The position numbers were made by a program, and so were the translations under genes. 64,000 nt of DNA from Clavibacter tessellarius (GTDB lineage: Bacteria > Actinomycetota > Actinomycetes > Actinomycetales > Microbacteriaceae). How positions within the stretch are numbered: the stretch's first letter is position 1; every line of letters begins with the position of its first letter. Shown piece by piece: positions 35,105 through 43,795 of the stretch. The notes under the pieces are model-generated. The model did not search any database. It had not been told where the DNA came from and was given only the letters and a program-made list of their open reading frames with translations. The stretch is taken from NCBI RefSeq assembly GCF_001618005.1, contig NZ_LQXA01000053.1, forward strand, positions 62,001-126,000, read 5' to 3'.

Positions 35105-35719
35105 ATGACCGGCATCACCCGCGGCTTCGTCGGCCGCCCCAGGAAGGGCCCGGCCGACCGCCTCCCGCCCGGCCAATACGACACCGGGGGCGGCTGGCCC
35201 GTCCTCACGGCGGAGGCCGTGCCGAACCTGCCGGAGTCGCGCTGGTCGATCGCCGTCGACGGCCTCGTCGAACGGCCGACGACGTGGGACTGGGACCAGG
35301 CGCACGCGCTGCCCCGCTCCGAGTACGCGGGCGACATCCACTGCGTCACCACCTGGACCCGGCTCGACACGCGCTTCGCCGGCGTCAGCGTCGACACCCT
35401 GCTCGACGCCGCCGGCCCGCTGCCGGAGGCCCGCTTCGTCCTCGCGACCTCGCACTCCGGCTACACGACGAACCTCCCGCTGGAGGACCTCCGCGGCGGC
35501 CGCGCCTGGATCGCGTTCGAGGCCGACGGCCGCCCGCTCACCGCCGACCACGGCGGACCCGCGCGGCTCCTCGTGCCGCACCTCTACTTCTGGAAGAGCG
35601 CCAAGTGGATCGCGCGCCTCACGCTGCTCGACCGCGACCAGCAGGGGTTCTGGGAGCGCAACGGCTACCACGACCGCGGCGACCCGTGGCACGAGCAGCG
35701 CTACCAGGGCGACCGCTGA
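35105..35719 (+). CDS. Molybdopterin-dependent oxidoreductase (sulfite-oxidase fold)
   Basis: A 204-residue protein containing the catalytic domain of the sulfite oxidase/YedY superfamily without the dimerisation domain or a twin-arginine signal, so it is probably cytoplasmic. The Mo-coordinating Cys is in DIHCVTTWTRLD at about residue 80. Cofactor-contacting segments include TSHSGYTTNLPLEDL, GPARLLVPHLYFWKSAKW and the terminal WERNGYHDRGDPW, typical of this group. It overlaps or abuts a flavin reductase gene, suggesting an NAD(P)H-FAD-Mo electron chain (inference). Confidence 0.9.
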   Translation: MTGITRGFVGRPRKGPADRLPPGQYDTGGGWPVLTAEAVPNLPESRWSIAVDGLVERPTTWDWDQAHALPRSEYAGDIHCVTTWTRLDTRFAGVSVDTLLDAAGPLPEARFVLATSHSGYTTNLPLEDLRGGRAWIAFEADGRPLTADHGGPARLLVPHLYFWKSAKWIARLTLLDRDQQGFWERNGYHDRGDPWHEQRYQGDR

Positions 35720-35751
35720 GCGCGCTCGCGGGCGCGTCCCCGGCCGACCAC

Positions 35752-36480
35752 GTGCCCGCCGAGCCCGTCCTGCCCGCCGTCCCCGCCTCCGTCGGCGGCG
35801 AGTGGCGCACCGCGACCATCACGGCGCTCGAGCACCCGACGCCCGGGACCGTGCTGCTGCGGTTCGACGTGCCCGACCGGATCCCGCACCTCCCCGGCCA
35901 GCACTGCGTCGTGCGCCTGCGCGCGGAGGACGGCTACGTCGCGCAGCGCTCGTACTCGATCCTGTCGGCGCCGCACGAGCGGGGGATCGAGCTGCTCCTG
36001 GAGCGCTACGAGGACGGCGAGGTCAGCGGCTTCTTCGCCGAGATCGCGCGGGTCGGCGACGAGATCGAGATGCGCCTCCCCATCGGCGGCTTCTTCGTCT
36101 GGGACGGCGCGACGCCCGTGGTCGCGCTCGGCGGCGGGACGGGCGCGGTGCCGATCGTGTCGATGATCCGCCACGCGCGGCACCTCGGCGTCCCCGGGCT
36201 CGTGCGCGCCGCCGTCTCGGCGCGGACCGCTCACGACGTGCCGTGCCGCGGGGAGCTCGAGGCGGCCGGCGCGCTCGTCGCGACGACGCGCGAGCGGCAC
36301 GGGGAACGGGGCTTCGGCCGGCTCCGGCCGGAGGAGGTCGCCGATCTCGCGGCGGGAGCGCGCGTGGCGTTCATCTGCGGATCCACCGCCTTCGCCGGCG
36401 GGGCGACGCGCCTCCTCCTCGACGCGGGCGTCCCGCGGGAGGCGATCCGGGTGGAGCAGTTCGGCCCGTCCGGCGACTGA
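35752..36480 (+). CDS. FAD/NAD(P)-binding oxidoreductase (ferredoxin reductase type), Mo-enzyme partner
   Basis: About 242 residues from GTG 35752. The FAD domain has RSYSILSAP (R-x-Y-S motif) and GEVSGFFAEIARVGDEIEMRLPIGGFFV; the NAD(P) domain has ALGGGTGAVPIVSMIRHARHL and ends with FICGSTAFAGGATRLLLDAGV. There is no 2Fe-2S domain. Upstream in the same frame a CTG at 35716 overlaps the Mo-enzyme stop (CTGA) and would add 12 residues; CTG starts are rare, so I prefer the GTG but cannot exclude it. It is predicted to feed electrons to, or take them from, the adjacent molybdoenzyme. Confidence 0.87.
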   Translation: MPAEPVLPAVPASVGGEWRTATITALEHPTPGTVLLRFDVPDRIPHLPGQHCVVRLRAEDGYVAQRSYSILSAPHERGIELLLERYEDGEVSGFFAEIARVGDEIEMRLPIGGFFVWDGATPVVALGGGTGAVPIVSMIRHARHLGVPGLVRAAVSARTAHDVPCRGELEAAGALVATTRERHGERGFGRLRPEEVADLAAGARVAFICGSTAFAGGATRLLLDAGVPREAIRVEQFGPSGD

Positions 36481-36583
36481 GCCCGCGCGGACGCCCGTCC
36501 GCGTGGCGTCCCGCCGTTCCGTCCGCGCCGATCCCGGGCCACACTGGTGCGGACGGCGAGGGCGCCGGGGGAGCGGGTGCCGG

Positions 36584-37117
36584 ATGGAGCGGTCGGTCGT
36601 GCTGCTGCGCGGGATCAACGTCGGGCGGGCGAAGCAGGTGCCCATGTCCGCGCTCACGCAGGCGCTCGAGGGCCTCGGCTACACCGGCGTGCGGACGCAC
36701 CTCCGCAGCGGGAACGCCGTCGTCGACCACGTGCGCCCGGCCGGGCGGGGCGCCGCGGTCGCCATCGAGGACGCGGTGCGCCTCGCCACGGGCGTGACCG
36801 CCGACGTGCACGTGGTCGGCGCGGTCGACTTCCGTGCCATCGCCTCGGCGATCCCCTTCGCCGGCGTCGCGGACGACCCGTCCCTGCTCCTCGTCTCCTT
36901 CCTCGACCGGCCGCTGCGTCCGGCGCCCGCGCCCCCGTCCGCGGAGGGCATCGCGCCCGACCTGGTGCGCGTCGCCGAGCGCGCGGTGTACTCCTGGCAC
37001 CCGGACGGCGTCTCGCGCTCGCGCATCCCCGCCTCCTTCTGGCGCGGCCTCGGAGCCTCCGTCACGGCGCGGAACGCCCGCACGGTCGCGGCCCTCGTCG
37101 CCCTCCTCGACGGCTGA
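36584..37117 (+). CDS. DUF1697 family protein
   Basis: A 177-residue protein opening MERSVVLLRGINVGRAKQVPM, the strongly conserved start of DUF1697 proteins, followed by LTQALEGLGYTGVRTHLRSGNAVV and, near the end, RNARTVAALVALL. These proteins are common in soil bacteria with no known function. A GGGGGAGCGGG ribosome-binding region precedes the ATG at 36584, which was chosen over an upstream start that adds an Arg/Gly-rich leader. Confidence 0.9.
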   Translation: MERSVVLLRGINVGRAKQVPMSALTQALEGLGYTGVRTHLRSGNAVVDHVRPAGRGAAVAIEDAVRLATGVTADVHVVGAVDFRAIASAIPFAGVADDPSLLLVSFLDRPLRPAPAPPSAEGIAPDLVRVAERAVYSWHPDGVSRSRIPASFWRGLGASVTARNARTVAALVALLDG

Positions 37118-37240
37118 TCCGCCGCACAGCCGACATGGCCCCCGCACGGGGGACGCGTCCAGGGAGCCGTCACGCCCCCGTTCGGGATCCGTGCCGCGGG
37201 GACCTCCCCAGGCTGGGAAACGCGGGATAGGTTCGATGAC

Positions 37241-38239
37241 GTGAGCAGATACGCGGACCGCTGGAAGTCCCACATCCTGGAGACCTTCTCCGCCGACTCC
37301 GAGGGGCGACCCCAGTGGATCCAGGACCTGGAGAAGGGCGACGACGCGGGCTGGTTCGGCCCGGGATCCGCCGTCTGGTCCGTGCACGGCGGCATGCCGT
37401 CGCTCGTCGCCGGGATCCGCGCGCTCCTCATGCAGACCCTGCATCCGGGCGCCATGGCGGGCGTGCACGACTGGTCGCGGTACCGCGAGGATCCGCTCGG
37501 CCGACTCGCCGGCACCGTTCGCTGGGTGGTCACCACCTCGTTCGGCGACCGCGACACGGCCGTCGACGTCAGCCGGCGCGTCCGCGGGTACCACCGCAAG
37601 GTCCGGGGCACCTTCGTGGACGGACACGGCGTCGAGCGCCCCTACAGCGCGAACGACCCCGACCTCCTGTCCTGGGTGCACATCGTCTTCACCGACGCCT
37701 TCCTCAGCACGCACATGCAGTGGGGCCCGCCGATCCCGGGCGGCCCCGACCGGTACGTGGACGAGTGGGCCAAGGCGGGCGAGCTGATGGGCGTCGAGGC
37801 GCCGCCGCGCTCGCACGCCGAGCTGCACGCGCAGATCGACGCCTTCCACGACCAGGGCATGCTCCGCGCGGACGAGCGCACGCGCGAGACGATCTCGTTC
37901 CTCCGTGAGCCGCCGCTGCGCCCGTCGATGCTCCCCGCCTACCGGGTGCTCTTCGCGGGAGCCGTCGCCTCGCTCGAGCCGCGGTACCGCGAGCTGCTCG
38001 GCCTCGACCGTGCCTCCTTCGGCCCGTTCCCGCTGCCGGCGCTGGCGTCGACGCGGGTGATGCTGGGCGTGGCCGGCCGCGTCATGGGGGCGCAGTCGAC
38101 GAGCCACGAGGCGGCGCTCAAGCGCATCGCGCGGCTCGAGGACGAGCGGGACGGGCGGCGGGACGGCGGCGGCGTCGACGTCGCCGCGGAGGCGGAGTGC
38201 GACGACGACGCCGGGCACCGCGCCCAGCCCGCCGCCTGA
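37241..38239 (+). CDS. DUF2236 / oxygenase MpaB family protein
   Basis: A 332-residue protein with the DUF2236 signature: GSAVWSVHGGMPSLVAGIRALLMQTLHPGAMAGVHDWS early, then VVTTSFGDRDTAVDVSRRVRGYHRKVRG and LLSWVHIVFTDAFLSTH. Members include the latex-clearing and MpaB-type haem oxygenases, in which conserved His residues (here in LHPGAMAGVHD and WVHIVF) coordinate haem. Whether this one binds haem is unknown. It starts at GTG 37241. It stands alone between DUF1697 and dinB. Confidence 0.87.
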   Translation: MSRYADRWKSHILETFSADSEGRPQWIQDLEKGDDAGWFGPGSAVWSVHGGMPSLVAGIRALLMQTLHPGAMAGVHDWSRYREDPLGRLAGTVRWVVTTSFGDRDTAVDVSRRVRGYHRKVRGTFVDGHGVERPYSANDPDLLSWVHIVFTDAFLSTHMQWGPPIPGGPDRYVDEWAKAGELMGVEAPPRSHAELHAQIDAFHDQGMLRADERTRETISFLREPPLRPSMLPAYRVLFAGAVASLEPRYRELLGLDRASFGPFPLPALASTRVMLGVAGRVMGAQSTSHEAALKRIARLEDERDGRRDGGGVDVAAEAECDDDAGHRAQPAA

Positions 38240-38284
38240 TCCGCGCCGCGCGCCGCGACCCTCCGCCCGCGCCGCGCCGCGGCT

Positions 38285-38310
38285 CCGCCGACGTCGACCG
38301 ATGTCGGCGG
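38285..38310. promoter_or_regulatory. Inverted repeat upstream of dinB
   Basis: CCGCCGAC (38285-38292) and GTCGGCGG (38303-38310) form an 8-bp inverted repeat with a 10-nt spacer, about 20 bases before the dinB ATG. It could be the terminator of the DUF2236 gene or an operator; it does not resemble the actinobacterial LexA box (GAACnnnnGTTC type). Confidence 0.4.
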
Positions 38311-38332
38311 CCCGGGCTAGCGTGAGGACGAC

Positions 38333-39610
38333 ATGAGCAGGCAGGACGGATCGACGAGGCGCACGTCCGACGCGAGCGCGGACGACTCCGAGGCGACCAT
38401 CCTCCACATCGACATGGACGCGTTCTTCGCCGCCGTCGAGCTGCTCGAGCGGCCGGAGCTCCGCGGCACGCCCGTCATCGTGGGCGGCTCGGCGGGGCGC
38501 GGCGTCGTCACGAGCGCCACGTACGAGGCGCGCCGGTTCGGGGTCCGGTCGGCCATGCCCATGGCGCAGGCCCTCCGTCTCTGCCCGCAGGCCACGGTCA
38601 TCGGCGGGCACATGGAGAAGTACGCGCACTGGTCGAAGGTCGTCATGGGGATCTTCCGCGACGTCACGCCGCTCGTGGAGCCGCTGTCCATCGACGAGGC
38701 GTTCCTCGACGTGGCCGGGGCGCGGAACCTGTTCGGCTCGCCCGCGGAGATCGGCGCGATGATCCGCCGCCGCGTCCACGCGGAGACCGGCCTCACCTGC
38801 TCGGTCGGCGCCGCGTCCACCAAGTTCGTCGCCAAGCTCGCGAGCACCCGCTGCAAGCCGGACGGCCTCCTCGTCATCCCGGCCGCCGAGACGCTCCCGT
38901 TCCTCCACGCGCTGCCGGTCGGCGCGCTGTGGGGCGTGGGGAAGACCACCGAGGAGGCGCTCCTCCGCCGTGGCCTCCGCACGGTGGCCGACATCGCCGA
39001 CACGCCCCTGCCCGCGCTGCAGTCGATGCTCGGCGAGTCCGCGGGCGCCCGGCTGCACGACCTCTCCTGGGGACGCGACCCGCGACGCGTCAGCACGCAC
39101 CGCGAGGAGAAGAGCATGGGGCACGAGAACACGTTCTCCGACGACGTGGCGGATCCGGCGATCGTGCGCCGCGAGCTCCTCGGCCAGGCCACGCGCGTCG
39201 CGGAGCGGCTGCGGCGTGCCGGGCTCACCACGCGCACCGTGTCGCTCAAGCTCCGCTACTCCGACTTCCGCACCATCACGCGCTCGCGCACGCTGTCCGA
39301 GCCGACGGACGTCGCGCGGCGCATCTACGACGAGATCCGCGAGGTCTACGAGCAGGTCGCACGCCCGGGCGACCGGATCCGGCTCGTGGGCGTGCGGGCC
39401 GAGCAGCTCGACGACGCCGACAACCGGGCCGTCGCGCTGTGGGACGCCGACGAGGGCTGGCGCGAGGCCGAGCGCACGGTCGACCAGGCAGCGGCGCGCT
39501 TCGGCCGGGGCGCCATCGGGCCGGCGTCGCTCCTGCGGCGGCCCGGCGCGGACGGTACCACGGCATCGGATCCGCGCTCCGCGCCCTCGGGACGCGATAA
39601 CCTCCGGTGA
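38333..39610 (+). CDS. dinB: DNA polymerase IV (Y family)
   Basis: A 425-residue translesion polymerase. Catalytic carboxylates are in HIDMDAFFAAVELLE at about residue 24-38 and SIDEAFLDVAGARN at about 120. The palm/fingers motif YEARRFGVRSAMPMAQALRLCP and the thumb helix-hairpin-helix (GVGKTTEEALLRRGLRTVADIA) are present, followed by the little-finger domain to about residue 370. The C-terminal tail is Ala/Arg/Pro-rich with no obvious clamp-binding motif. It extends bypass at damaged bases at the cost of accuracy. The stop overlaps the frame of the following gene. Confidence 0.95.
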   Translation: MSRQDGSTRRTSDASADDSEATILHIDMDAFFAAVELLERPELRGTPVIVGGSAGRGVVTSATYEARRFGVRSAMPMAQALRLCPQATVIGGHMEKYAHWSKVVMGIFRDVTPLVEPLSIDEAFLDVAGARNLFGSPAEIGAMIRRRVHAETGLTCSVGAASTKFVAKLASTRCKPDGLLVIPAAETLPFLHALPVGALWGVGKTTEEALLRRGLRTVADIADTPLPALQSMLGESAGARLHDLSWGRDPRRVSTHREEKSMGHENTFSDDVADPAIVRRELLGQATRVAERLRRAGLTTRTVSLKLRYSDFRTITRSRTLSEPTDVARRIYDEIREVYEQVARPGDRIRLVGVRAEQLDDADNRAVALWDADEGWREAERTVDQAAARFGRGAIGPASLLRRPGADGTTASDPRSAPSGRDNLR

Positions 39611-39636
39611 CATCCGCCCTACTGACGAGGACCACC

Positions 39637-40083
39637 GTGACCGATCCCGCCGCGCCCGCATCCGACGACCAGCCCGCAGCTCCCGCGCCTGCCGCACCGG
39701 CGGCGCCGTCCGTGCAGCCGCACCCGAGCGCGTCCGCCCCGGCCGCCCCGCCGTACGGCCTCGCGCCCGCACCGGTGCCGCCCGCCCCGGCGGCGGTGGC
39801 CTGGGGCCAGCCCGTCTACGCGGCCGCGCCCCCCAAGGGCATGAGCCTCACCTCGATGATCCTCGGCCTCGTCTCGGTCTTCTTCTTCTGGACGTTCCTG
39901 TGCCCGCTCATCGGCCTGGTCTTCGGCGTCATCGGCATCCGCAAGGAGCCGGCCGGCCGCGGGTTCGCCATCACCGGCCTCATCCTCAACGGCCTGCTGC
40001 TGCTCATCCCCGTGGCCATCGGGATCTCGATCATCGTCGCGGGCGGCGCGCTCATGGGCTTCGCGGCGACCACTCCGCGCTGA
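39637..40083 (+). CDS. DUF4190-type small membrane protein with Pro/Ala-rich N-terminus
   Basis: A 148-residue protein: a 65-residue Pro/Ala tail at the N-terminus, then KGMSLTSMILGLVSVFFFWTFLCPLIGLVFGVIGIRKE and a second hydrophobic pair (GFAITGLILNGLLLLIPVAIGISIIVAGG). The G-x-R-K-E after the first pair is typical of DUF4190. The GTG at 39637 has GACGAGGACC just upstream and fits better than an in-frame GTG 30 nt earlier that overlaps dinB. Function unknown. Confidence 0.8.
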   Translation: MTDPAAPASDDQPAAPAPAAPAAPSVQPHPSASAPAAPPYGLAPAPVPPAPAAVAWGQPVYAAAPPKGMSLTSMILGLVSVFFFWTFLCPLIGLVFGVIGIRKEPAGRGFAITGLILNGLLLLIPVAIGISIIVAGGALMGFAATTPR

Positions 40084-40177
40084 TCGGGCGCGCGCTCCAC
40101 GGAAGCGTGGATGACGCGCTCCCCGGAGCGCGACATCGGCTACTCTCCCGCGTCACCCACCCGACGCGAGGAGAGCC

Positions 40178-40504
40178 GTGGACGTCCGCCGCCCCGATCC
40201 CGATCCGCCTGCCGCCCGCCGGTCCGATCCACGCTGGCCTCAGCCGGCTCCGGTGGACGTGGGCGGGCTCGTCCCTCAGCAGAAGGGGCTGGCGACGTCC
40301 TCGCTGATCATCGGACTCGTCTCGCTCGTCGCCGGGTTCACCGTCGTGTGCCCGCTCGCGGGACTCGTCGTGGGGATCATGGCCCTGTGCAGCGAGCCCG
40401 ACGGGCACGACCGCGCGATCGCCGGGATCCTGCTGAACGGCGCTGTCCTCGCCGCCCTGGTGAGCGTGTTCGCGATCATCGTCGGGGCGTTGGCCCAGGG
40501 GTGA
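40178..40504 (+). CDS. DUF4190-type small membrane protein, second copy
   Basis: A 108-residue relative of the preceding gene: a short Pro/Arg-rich N-terminus, then QQKGLATSSLIIGLVSLVAGFTVVCPLAGLVVGIMALCSEPDG and DRAIAGILLNGAVLAALVSVFAIIVGALAQG. The same order of a helix pair, short charged loop and helix pair suggests tandem duplication with divergence. A GAGGAGAGCC ribosome-binding site sits before the GTG start. Function unknown. Confidence 0.8.
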   Translation: MDVRRPDPDPPAARRSDPRWPQPAPVDVGGLVPQQKGLATSSLIIGLVSLVAGFTVVCPLAGLVVGIMALCSEPDGHDRAIAGILLNGAVLAALVSVFAIIVGALAQG

Positions 40505-40519
40505 TCCGACCCGCGAGGA

Positions 40520-41833
40520 CTAGGGCCGGCCCATGCCGCGGTAGCGCCAGCCGGCCGCGCGCCATGCGACGGGATCCAGGCAGTTGCGGCCGTCGACGAT
40601 CACGGGCGTGGCCACGATGGCCTTGAGCTCCGCGGGGTCGATGGCGCGGTACTGCTTCCACTCGGTGAGCAGCATGACCACGTCGGCGTCGCGTGCGGCC
40701 TCCTGCCACGTGTCCACGTAGGTGAGCTCCGGGAAACGGCGGCGCGAGTTCTCGTTCGCGTACGGATCCGTCGCCAGCACGCGCGCACCCTGCAGCTGCA
40801 GCTGCGCGGAGATGCTGAGCGCGGGGGAGTCGCGCACGTCGTCGGACTCCGGCTTGAACGCGAGGCCGAGGACGGCGACGTTGCGGCCGAGCAGCGATCC
40901 CCCGCACACCTCGCGCGCCACGTCGACCGCGCGGACGCGGCGGCGCATGTTGATGGAGTCGACCTCGCGGAGGAACGTCAGCGCCTGGTCCGCCCCGAGC
41001 TCGCCGGCCCGGGCCATGAAGGCCCGGATGTCCTTGGGCAGGCAGCCGCCGCCGAAGCCGACGCCGGCGTTGAGGAAGCGGCGCCCGATGCGGTCGTCGT
41101 ACCCGATGGCGTCCGCGAGCTGCGTCACGTCGGCGCCCGTCGCCTCGCACACCTCCGCCATGGCGTTGATGAACGAGATCTTGGTGGCGAGGAACGCGTT
41201 GGCGGAGACCTTGACGAGCTCGGCGGTCTCGTAGTCGGTGGTGACCCGGGCCGTGCCGGCGCCGATCGCGGTGGCGTAGACCTCGTCGAGCACGGCGCGG
41301 GCGGCCTCGCCCTCCTCGCCCGCGGGGAGCCCGTAGACGAAGCGGTCCGGCGTGAGGGTGTCCTCCACCGCGAAGCCCTCGCGCAGGAACTCGGGGTTCC
41401 ACATGAGCGTGGCGCCGGGCACGCGGGCGTGCACGCGCTCGGCGAGCCGGCGGGCCGTGCCGACGGGGACGGTCGACTTGCCGGCGATGACGTCGCCGTC
41501 GGCCAGGTGCGGGATCAGCGCCTCGACGGCCGCGTCGACGTACGTGAGGTCGGCCGCGTTCTCGCCGCGCTTCTGGGGCGTGCCCACGGCGATGAAGTGC
41601 ACGCGGGCCCCGGCGGTCTCCGCCGCGTCGGTGCTGAACCGCAGGCGCCCGGTCGCCAGCTGCTCGCTGAGGAGCTCGGGGAGGCCCGGCTCGAAGAAGG
41701 GGGCGACGCCCTGCTGGAGCGAGGCGATCTTGGCGGCGTCCACGTCGATGGCCACCACGTCGTGCCCGAGCCGGCTCATGCAGGCCGCGTGCACGGTTCC
41801 GAGGTAGCCGCAGCCGATCACTGAGATGCGCAA
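40520..41833 (-). CDS. UDP-glucose 6-dehydrogenase
   Basis: A 437-residue NAD-dependent enzyme that oxidises UDP-glucose to UDP-glucuronate for polysaccharide or cell-surface sugar synthesis. The N-terminal Rossmann motif is ISVIGCGYLGTVHAACMSRLGHDVVAID. GKSTVPVGTARRL, WNPEFLREGFAVEDTLTPDRFV and the catalytic Cys in FGGGCLPKDIRAF are diagnostic, as is LGLAFKPESDDVRDSPAL in the C-terminal domain. The start is TTG at 41833, chosen because family members begin M-R/K-I-x-V-I-G at this point and upstream sequence is not protein-like. Confidence 0.95.
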   Translation of the reverse strand: MRISVIGCGYLGTVHAACMSRLGHDVVAIDVDAAKIASLQQGVAPFFEPGLPELLSEQLATGRLRFSTDAAETAGARVHFIAVGTPQKRGENAADLTYVDAAVEALIPHLADGDVIAGKSTVPVGTARRLAERVHARVPGATLMWNPEFLREGFAVEDTLTPDRFVYGLPAGEEGEAARAVLDEVYATAIGAGTARVTTDYETAELVKVSANAFLATKISFINAMAEVCEATGADVTQLADAIGYDDRIGRRFLNAGVGFGGGCLPKDIRAFMARAGELGADQALTFLREVDSINMRRRVRAVDVAREVCGGSLLGRNVAVLGLAFKPESDDVRDSPALSISAQLQLQGARVLATDPYANENSRRRFPELTYVDTWQEAARDADVVMLLTEWKQYRAIDPAELKAIVATPVIVDGRNCLDPVAWRAAGWRYRGMGRP

Positions 41834-41949
41834 GGGGAGTCCGTTCCGTCGAGGGATGTCGCCGCTGCCGACGCGCGGGAACGACGTCGGCGTGCCCCCC
41901 AGCCCGGCCTGTTTCGAACCTAGCACGGGCGCGGGACCGCGCAGGGGGA

Positions 41950-41983
41950 GGGCCCGGGAGCACGTCGCCGCCCGCCCGGGCCC
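41950..41983 (-). terminator. Hairpin terminator after treZ
   Basis: GGGCCCGGG (41950-41958) and CCCGGGCCC (41975-41983) form a perfect 9-bp stem with a 16-nt loop, just downstream of the treZ stop on the - strand. It lacks a U-tract. Confidence 0.55.
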
Positions 41984-41990
41984 CGGTCGC

Positions 41991-43793
41991 TCAGGCGAGC
42001 AGCGCCTCCGCGGCGTCCGCCACCGGCCCGAGGATCGCGGCGGTGCGCGCCGGGAGCACGACCTCGTCCGCACCGAGCTCGACGCCCGGGGCGGTCCCGA
42101 GCAGCAGCGCGGGACGCTCGCCCACGACGGGCACCCGGCGCTCCTCGTCGGAGAGGTTGACCACGATCGACAGCTCGCCGCGGTCCATCACGAGCAGGCG
42201 CGCCTCCTCGTGCACCTCCACCTCGACCTCGGCGAACCGGGGGTCGGTGAGGTCGGGGTGCGCGCGGCGGAGGCGGATCAGCTCGCTGTAGAGCGCGAAC
42301 AGCCGCGCGTGCTGCGACGCGGCGGCCTCGGCGCCGTACAGCTCCGACCAGTCGAGCTTCGAGTCCTGGAAGGTGGACGGGTCCTGCGGGTTCGGCACGA
42401 CGGACTCGTCCCAGCCCATCCTCGCGAACTCCTCGATGCGGCCCTTCGCGGTCGCCTCGCCGAGGTCGTGCTCGGGGTGCGAGGTGAAGAACTGCCACGG
42501 GGTGGTCGCCCCCCATTCCTCGCCCATGAAGAGCATCGGCGTGAAGGGCGACGTGAGCGTGAGCACGGCCGCCAGCGCGAGCCCGCCCTCGTCGAGCGTC
42601 GCCGTCAGGCGGTCGCCGGTCGCCCGGTTGCCGATCTGGTCGTGGTTCTGGTTCGCGACCACGAGGCGGTGCGCGGGGATCCGCTCGAGGTCCAGCGGCC
42701 GACCGTGCACGCGGCCGCGGAACGACGACCACGTGCCGTCGTGGAAGAAGCCGCGCGTGATGACCTTGGCGAGCGCCCCGAGCGACGCGAAGTCCTCGTA
42801 GTAGCCCGTCGTCTCGCCCGTGAGCGCCACGTGGACGGCGTGGTGGAAGTCGTCGCTCCACTGCGCGTCGAGTCCGTAGCCGTGGGCCTCGCGCGAGGTG
42901 ATCAGCTTCGGGTCGTTGAGGTCCGACTCGGCGATGAGCGTGAGCGGGCGGCCCACGTGCGCGGAGAGCACGTCCACCTGCACCGCGAGCTCCTCGAGGA
43001 GGTGCGTCGCCGTGTGGTCGACGAGCGCGTGCACCGCGTCGAGGCGCAGCGCGTCGACGTGGTAGTCGCCGAGCCACATGAGCGCGTTGTCGATGACGTA
43101 CTCGCGGACGGGACCGGAGTCCTCCCCGTCGAGGTTGAGGCTGCTGCCCCACGTGTTCGCCGACGCCTCGTGCAGGTACGGGCCGTAGACGGGCAGGTAG
43201 TTGCCCGAGGGGCCGAGGTGGTTGTACACGACGTCCTGCACGACGCCGAGGCCGCGCGCGTGGCAGGCGTCGACGAAGCGCTGGTACGCCTCGGGGCCGC
43301 CGTAGGTCTCCTGCACCGTGTACCAGAGGACGCCGTCGTAGCCCCAGTTGTGCGTGCCGTTGAAGCCGTTGACCGGCAGCACCTCCACCAGGTCGACGCC
43401 GAGCGCGACGAGGTGGTCGAGCCGGTCGATCGCGGAGTCGAGCGTGCCCTCGGGGGTGAAGGTGCCGATGTGCATCTCGTAGACGACGGCGCCGGCGAGC
43501 TGGCGGCCGGTCCACGCCTGGTCGGTCCACGCGAACGACGACGGGTCGTACGTGCGCGAGCGCCCGTGGACGCCCTCGGGCTGGCGGCGGGAGCGCGGGT
43601 CCGGCAGCGGGGTGTCGGAGTCGTCCACGAGGTAGCCGTAGTCGAGGTCGCCGGAGGGGAGGGCCTCGGCGCGCGCGGCGTCGAGGGTCCACCAGCCGTC
43701 GCCCACGGGGGAGAGCGGCAGGCGCTCGTCCCCCACGGACAGCGCGAGGGTGCGGGCCTTCGGGGCCCAGATGTCGAAGCGGTCGTCGGTCAT
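41991..43793 (-). CDS. treZ: Malto-oligosyltrehalose trehalohydrolase
   Basis: A 600-residue GH13 enzyme that releases trehalose from maltooligosyl-trehalose. It has an N-terminal E-set domain ([22 protein letters not shown]), then the barrel with [39 protein letters not shown], the nucleophile Asp in [12 protein letters not shown], the acid/base Glu in [14 protein letters not shown] and [10 protein letters not shown]. The ATG is 2 nt after the treY stop. It is the last gene of the glgX-treY-treZ operon, the glycogen-to-trehalose route important for osmotic and desiccation tolerance. Confidence 0.96.
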   Translation of the reverse strand: MTDDRFDIWAPKARTLALSVGDERLPLSPVGDGWWTLDAARAEALPSGDLDYGYLVDDSDTPLPDPRSRRQPEGVHGRSRTYDPSSFAWTDQAWTGRQLAGAVVYEMHIGTFTPEGTLDSAIDRLDHLVALGVDLVEVLPVNGFNGTHNWGYDGVLWYTVQETYGGPEAYQRFVDACHARGLGVVQDVVYNHLGPSGNYLPVYGPYLHEASANTWGSSLNLDGEDSGPVREYVIDNALMWLGDYHVDALRLDAVHALVDHTATHLLEELAVQVDVLSAHVGRPLTLIAESDLNDPKLITSREAHGYGLDAQWSDDFHHAVHVALTGETTGYYEDFASLGALAKVITRGFFHDGTWSSFRGRVHGRPLDLERIPAHRLVVANQNHDQIGNRATGDRLTATLDEGGLALAAVLTLTSPFTPMLFMGEEWGATTPWQFFTSHPEHDLGEATAKGRIEEFARMGWDESVVPNPQDPSTFQDSKLDWSELYGAEAAASQHARLFALYSELIRLRRAHPDLTDPRFAEVEVEVHEEARLLVMDRGELSIVVNLSDEERRVPVVGERPALLLGTAPGVELGADEVVLPARTAAILGPVADAAEALLA

Positions 43794-43795
43794 GC

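Noticed and set aside
38285-38310. Inverted repeat before dinB considered as a LexA (SOS) box
   Set aside because: The half-sites do not match the actinobacterial GAAC/GTTC pattern.
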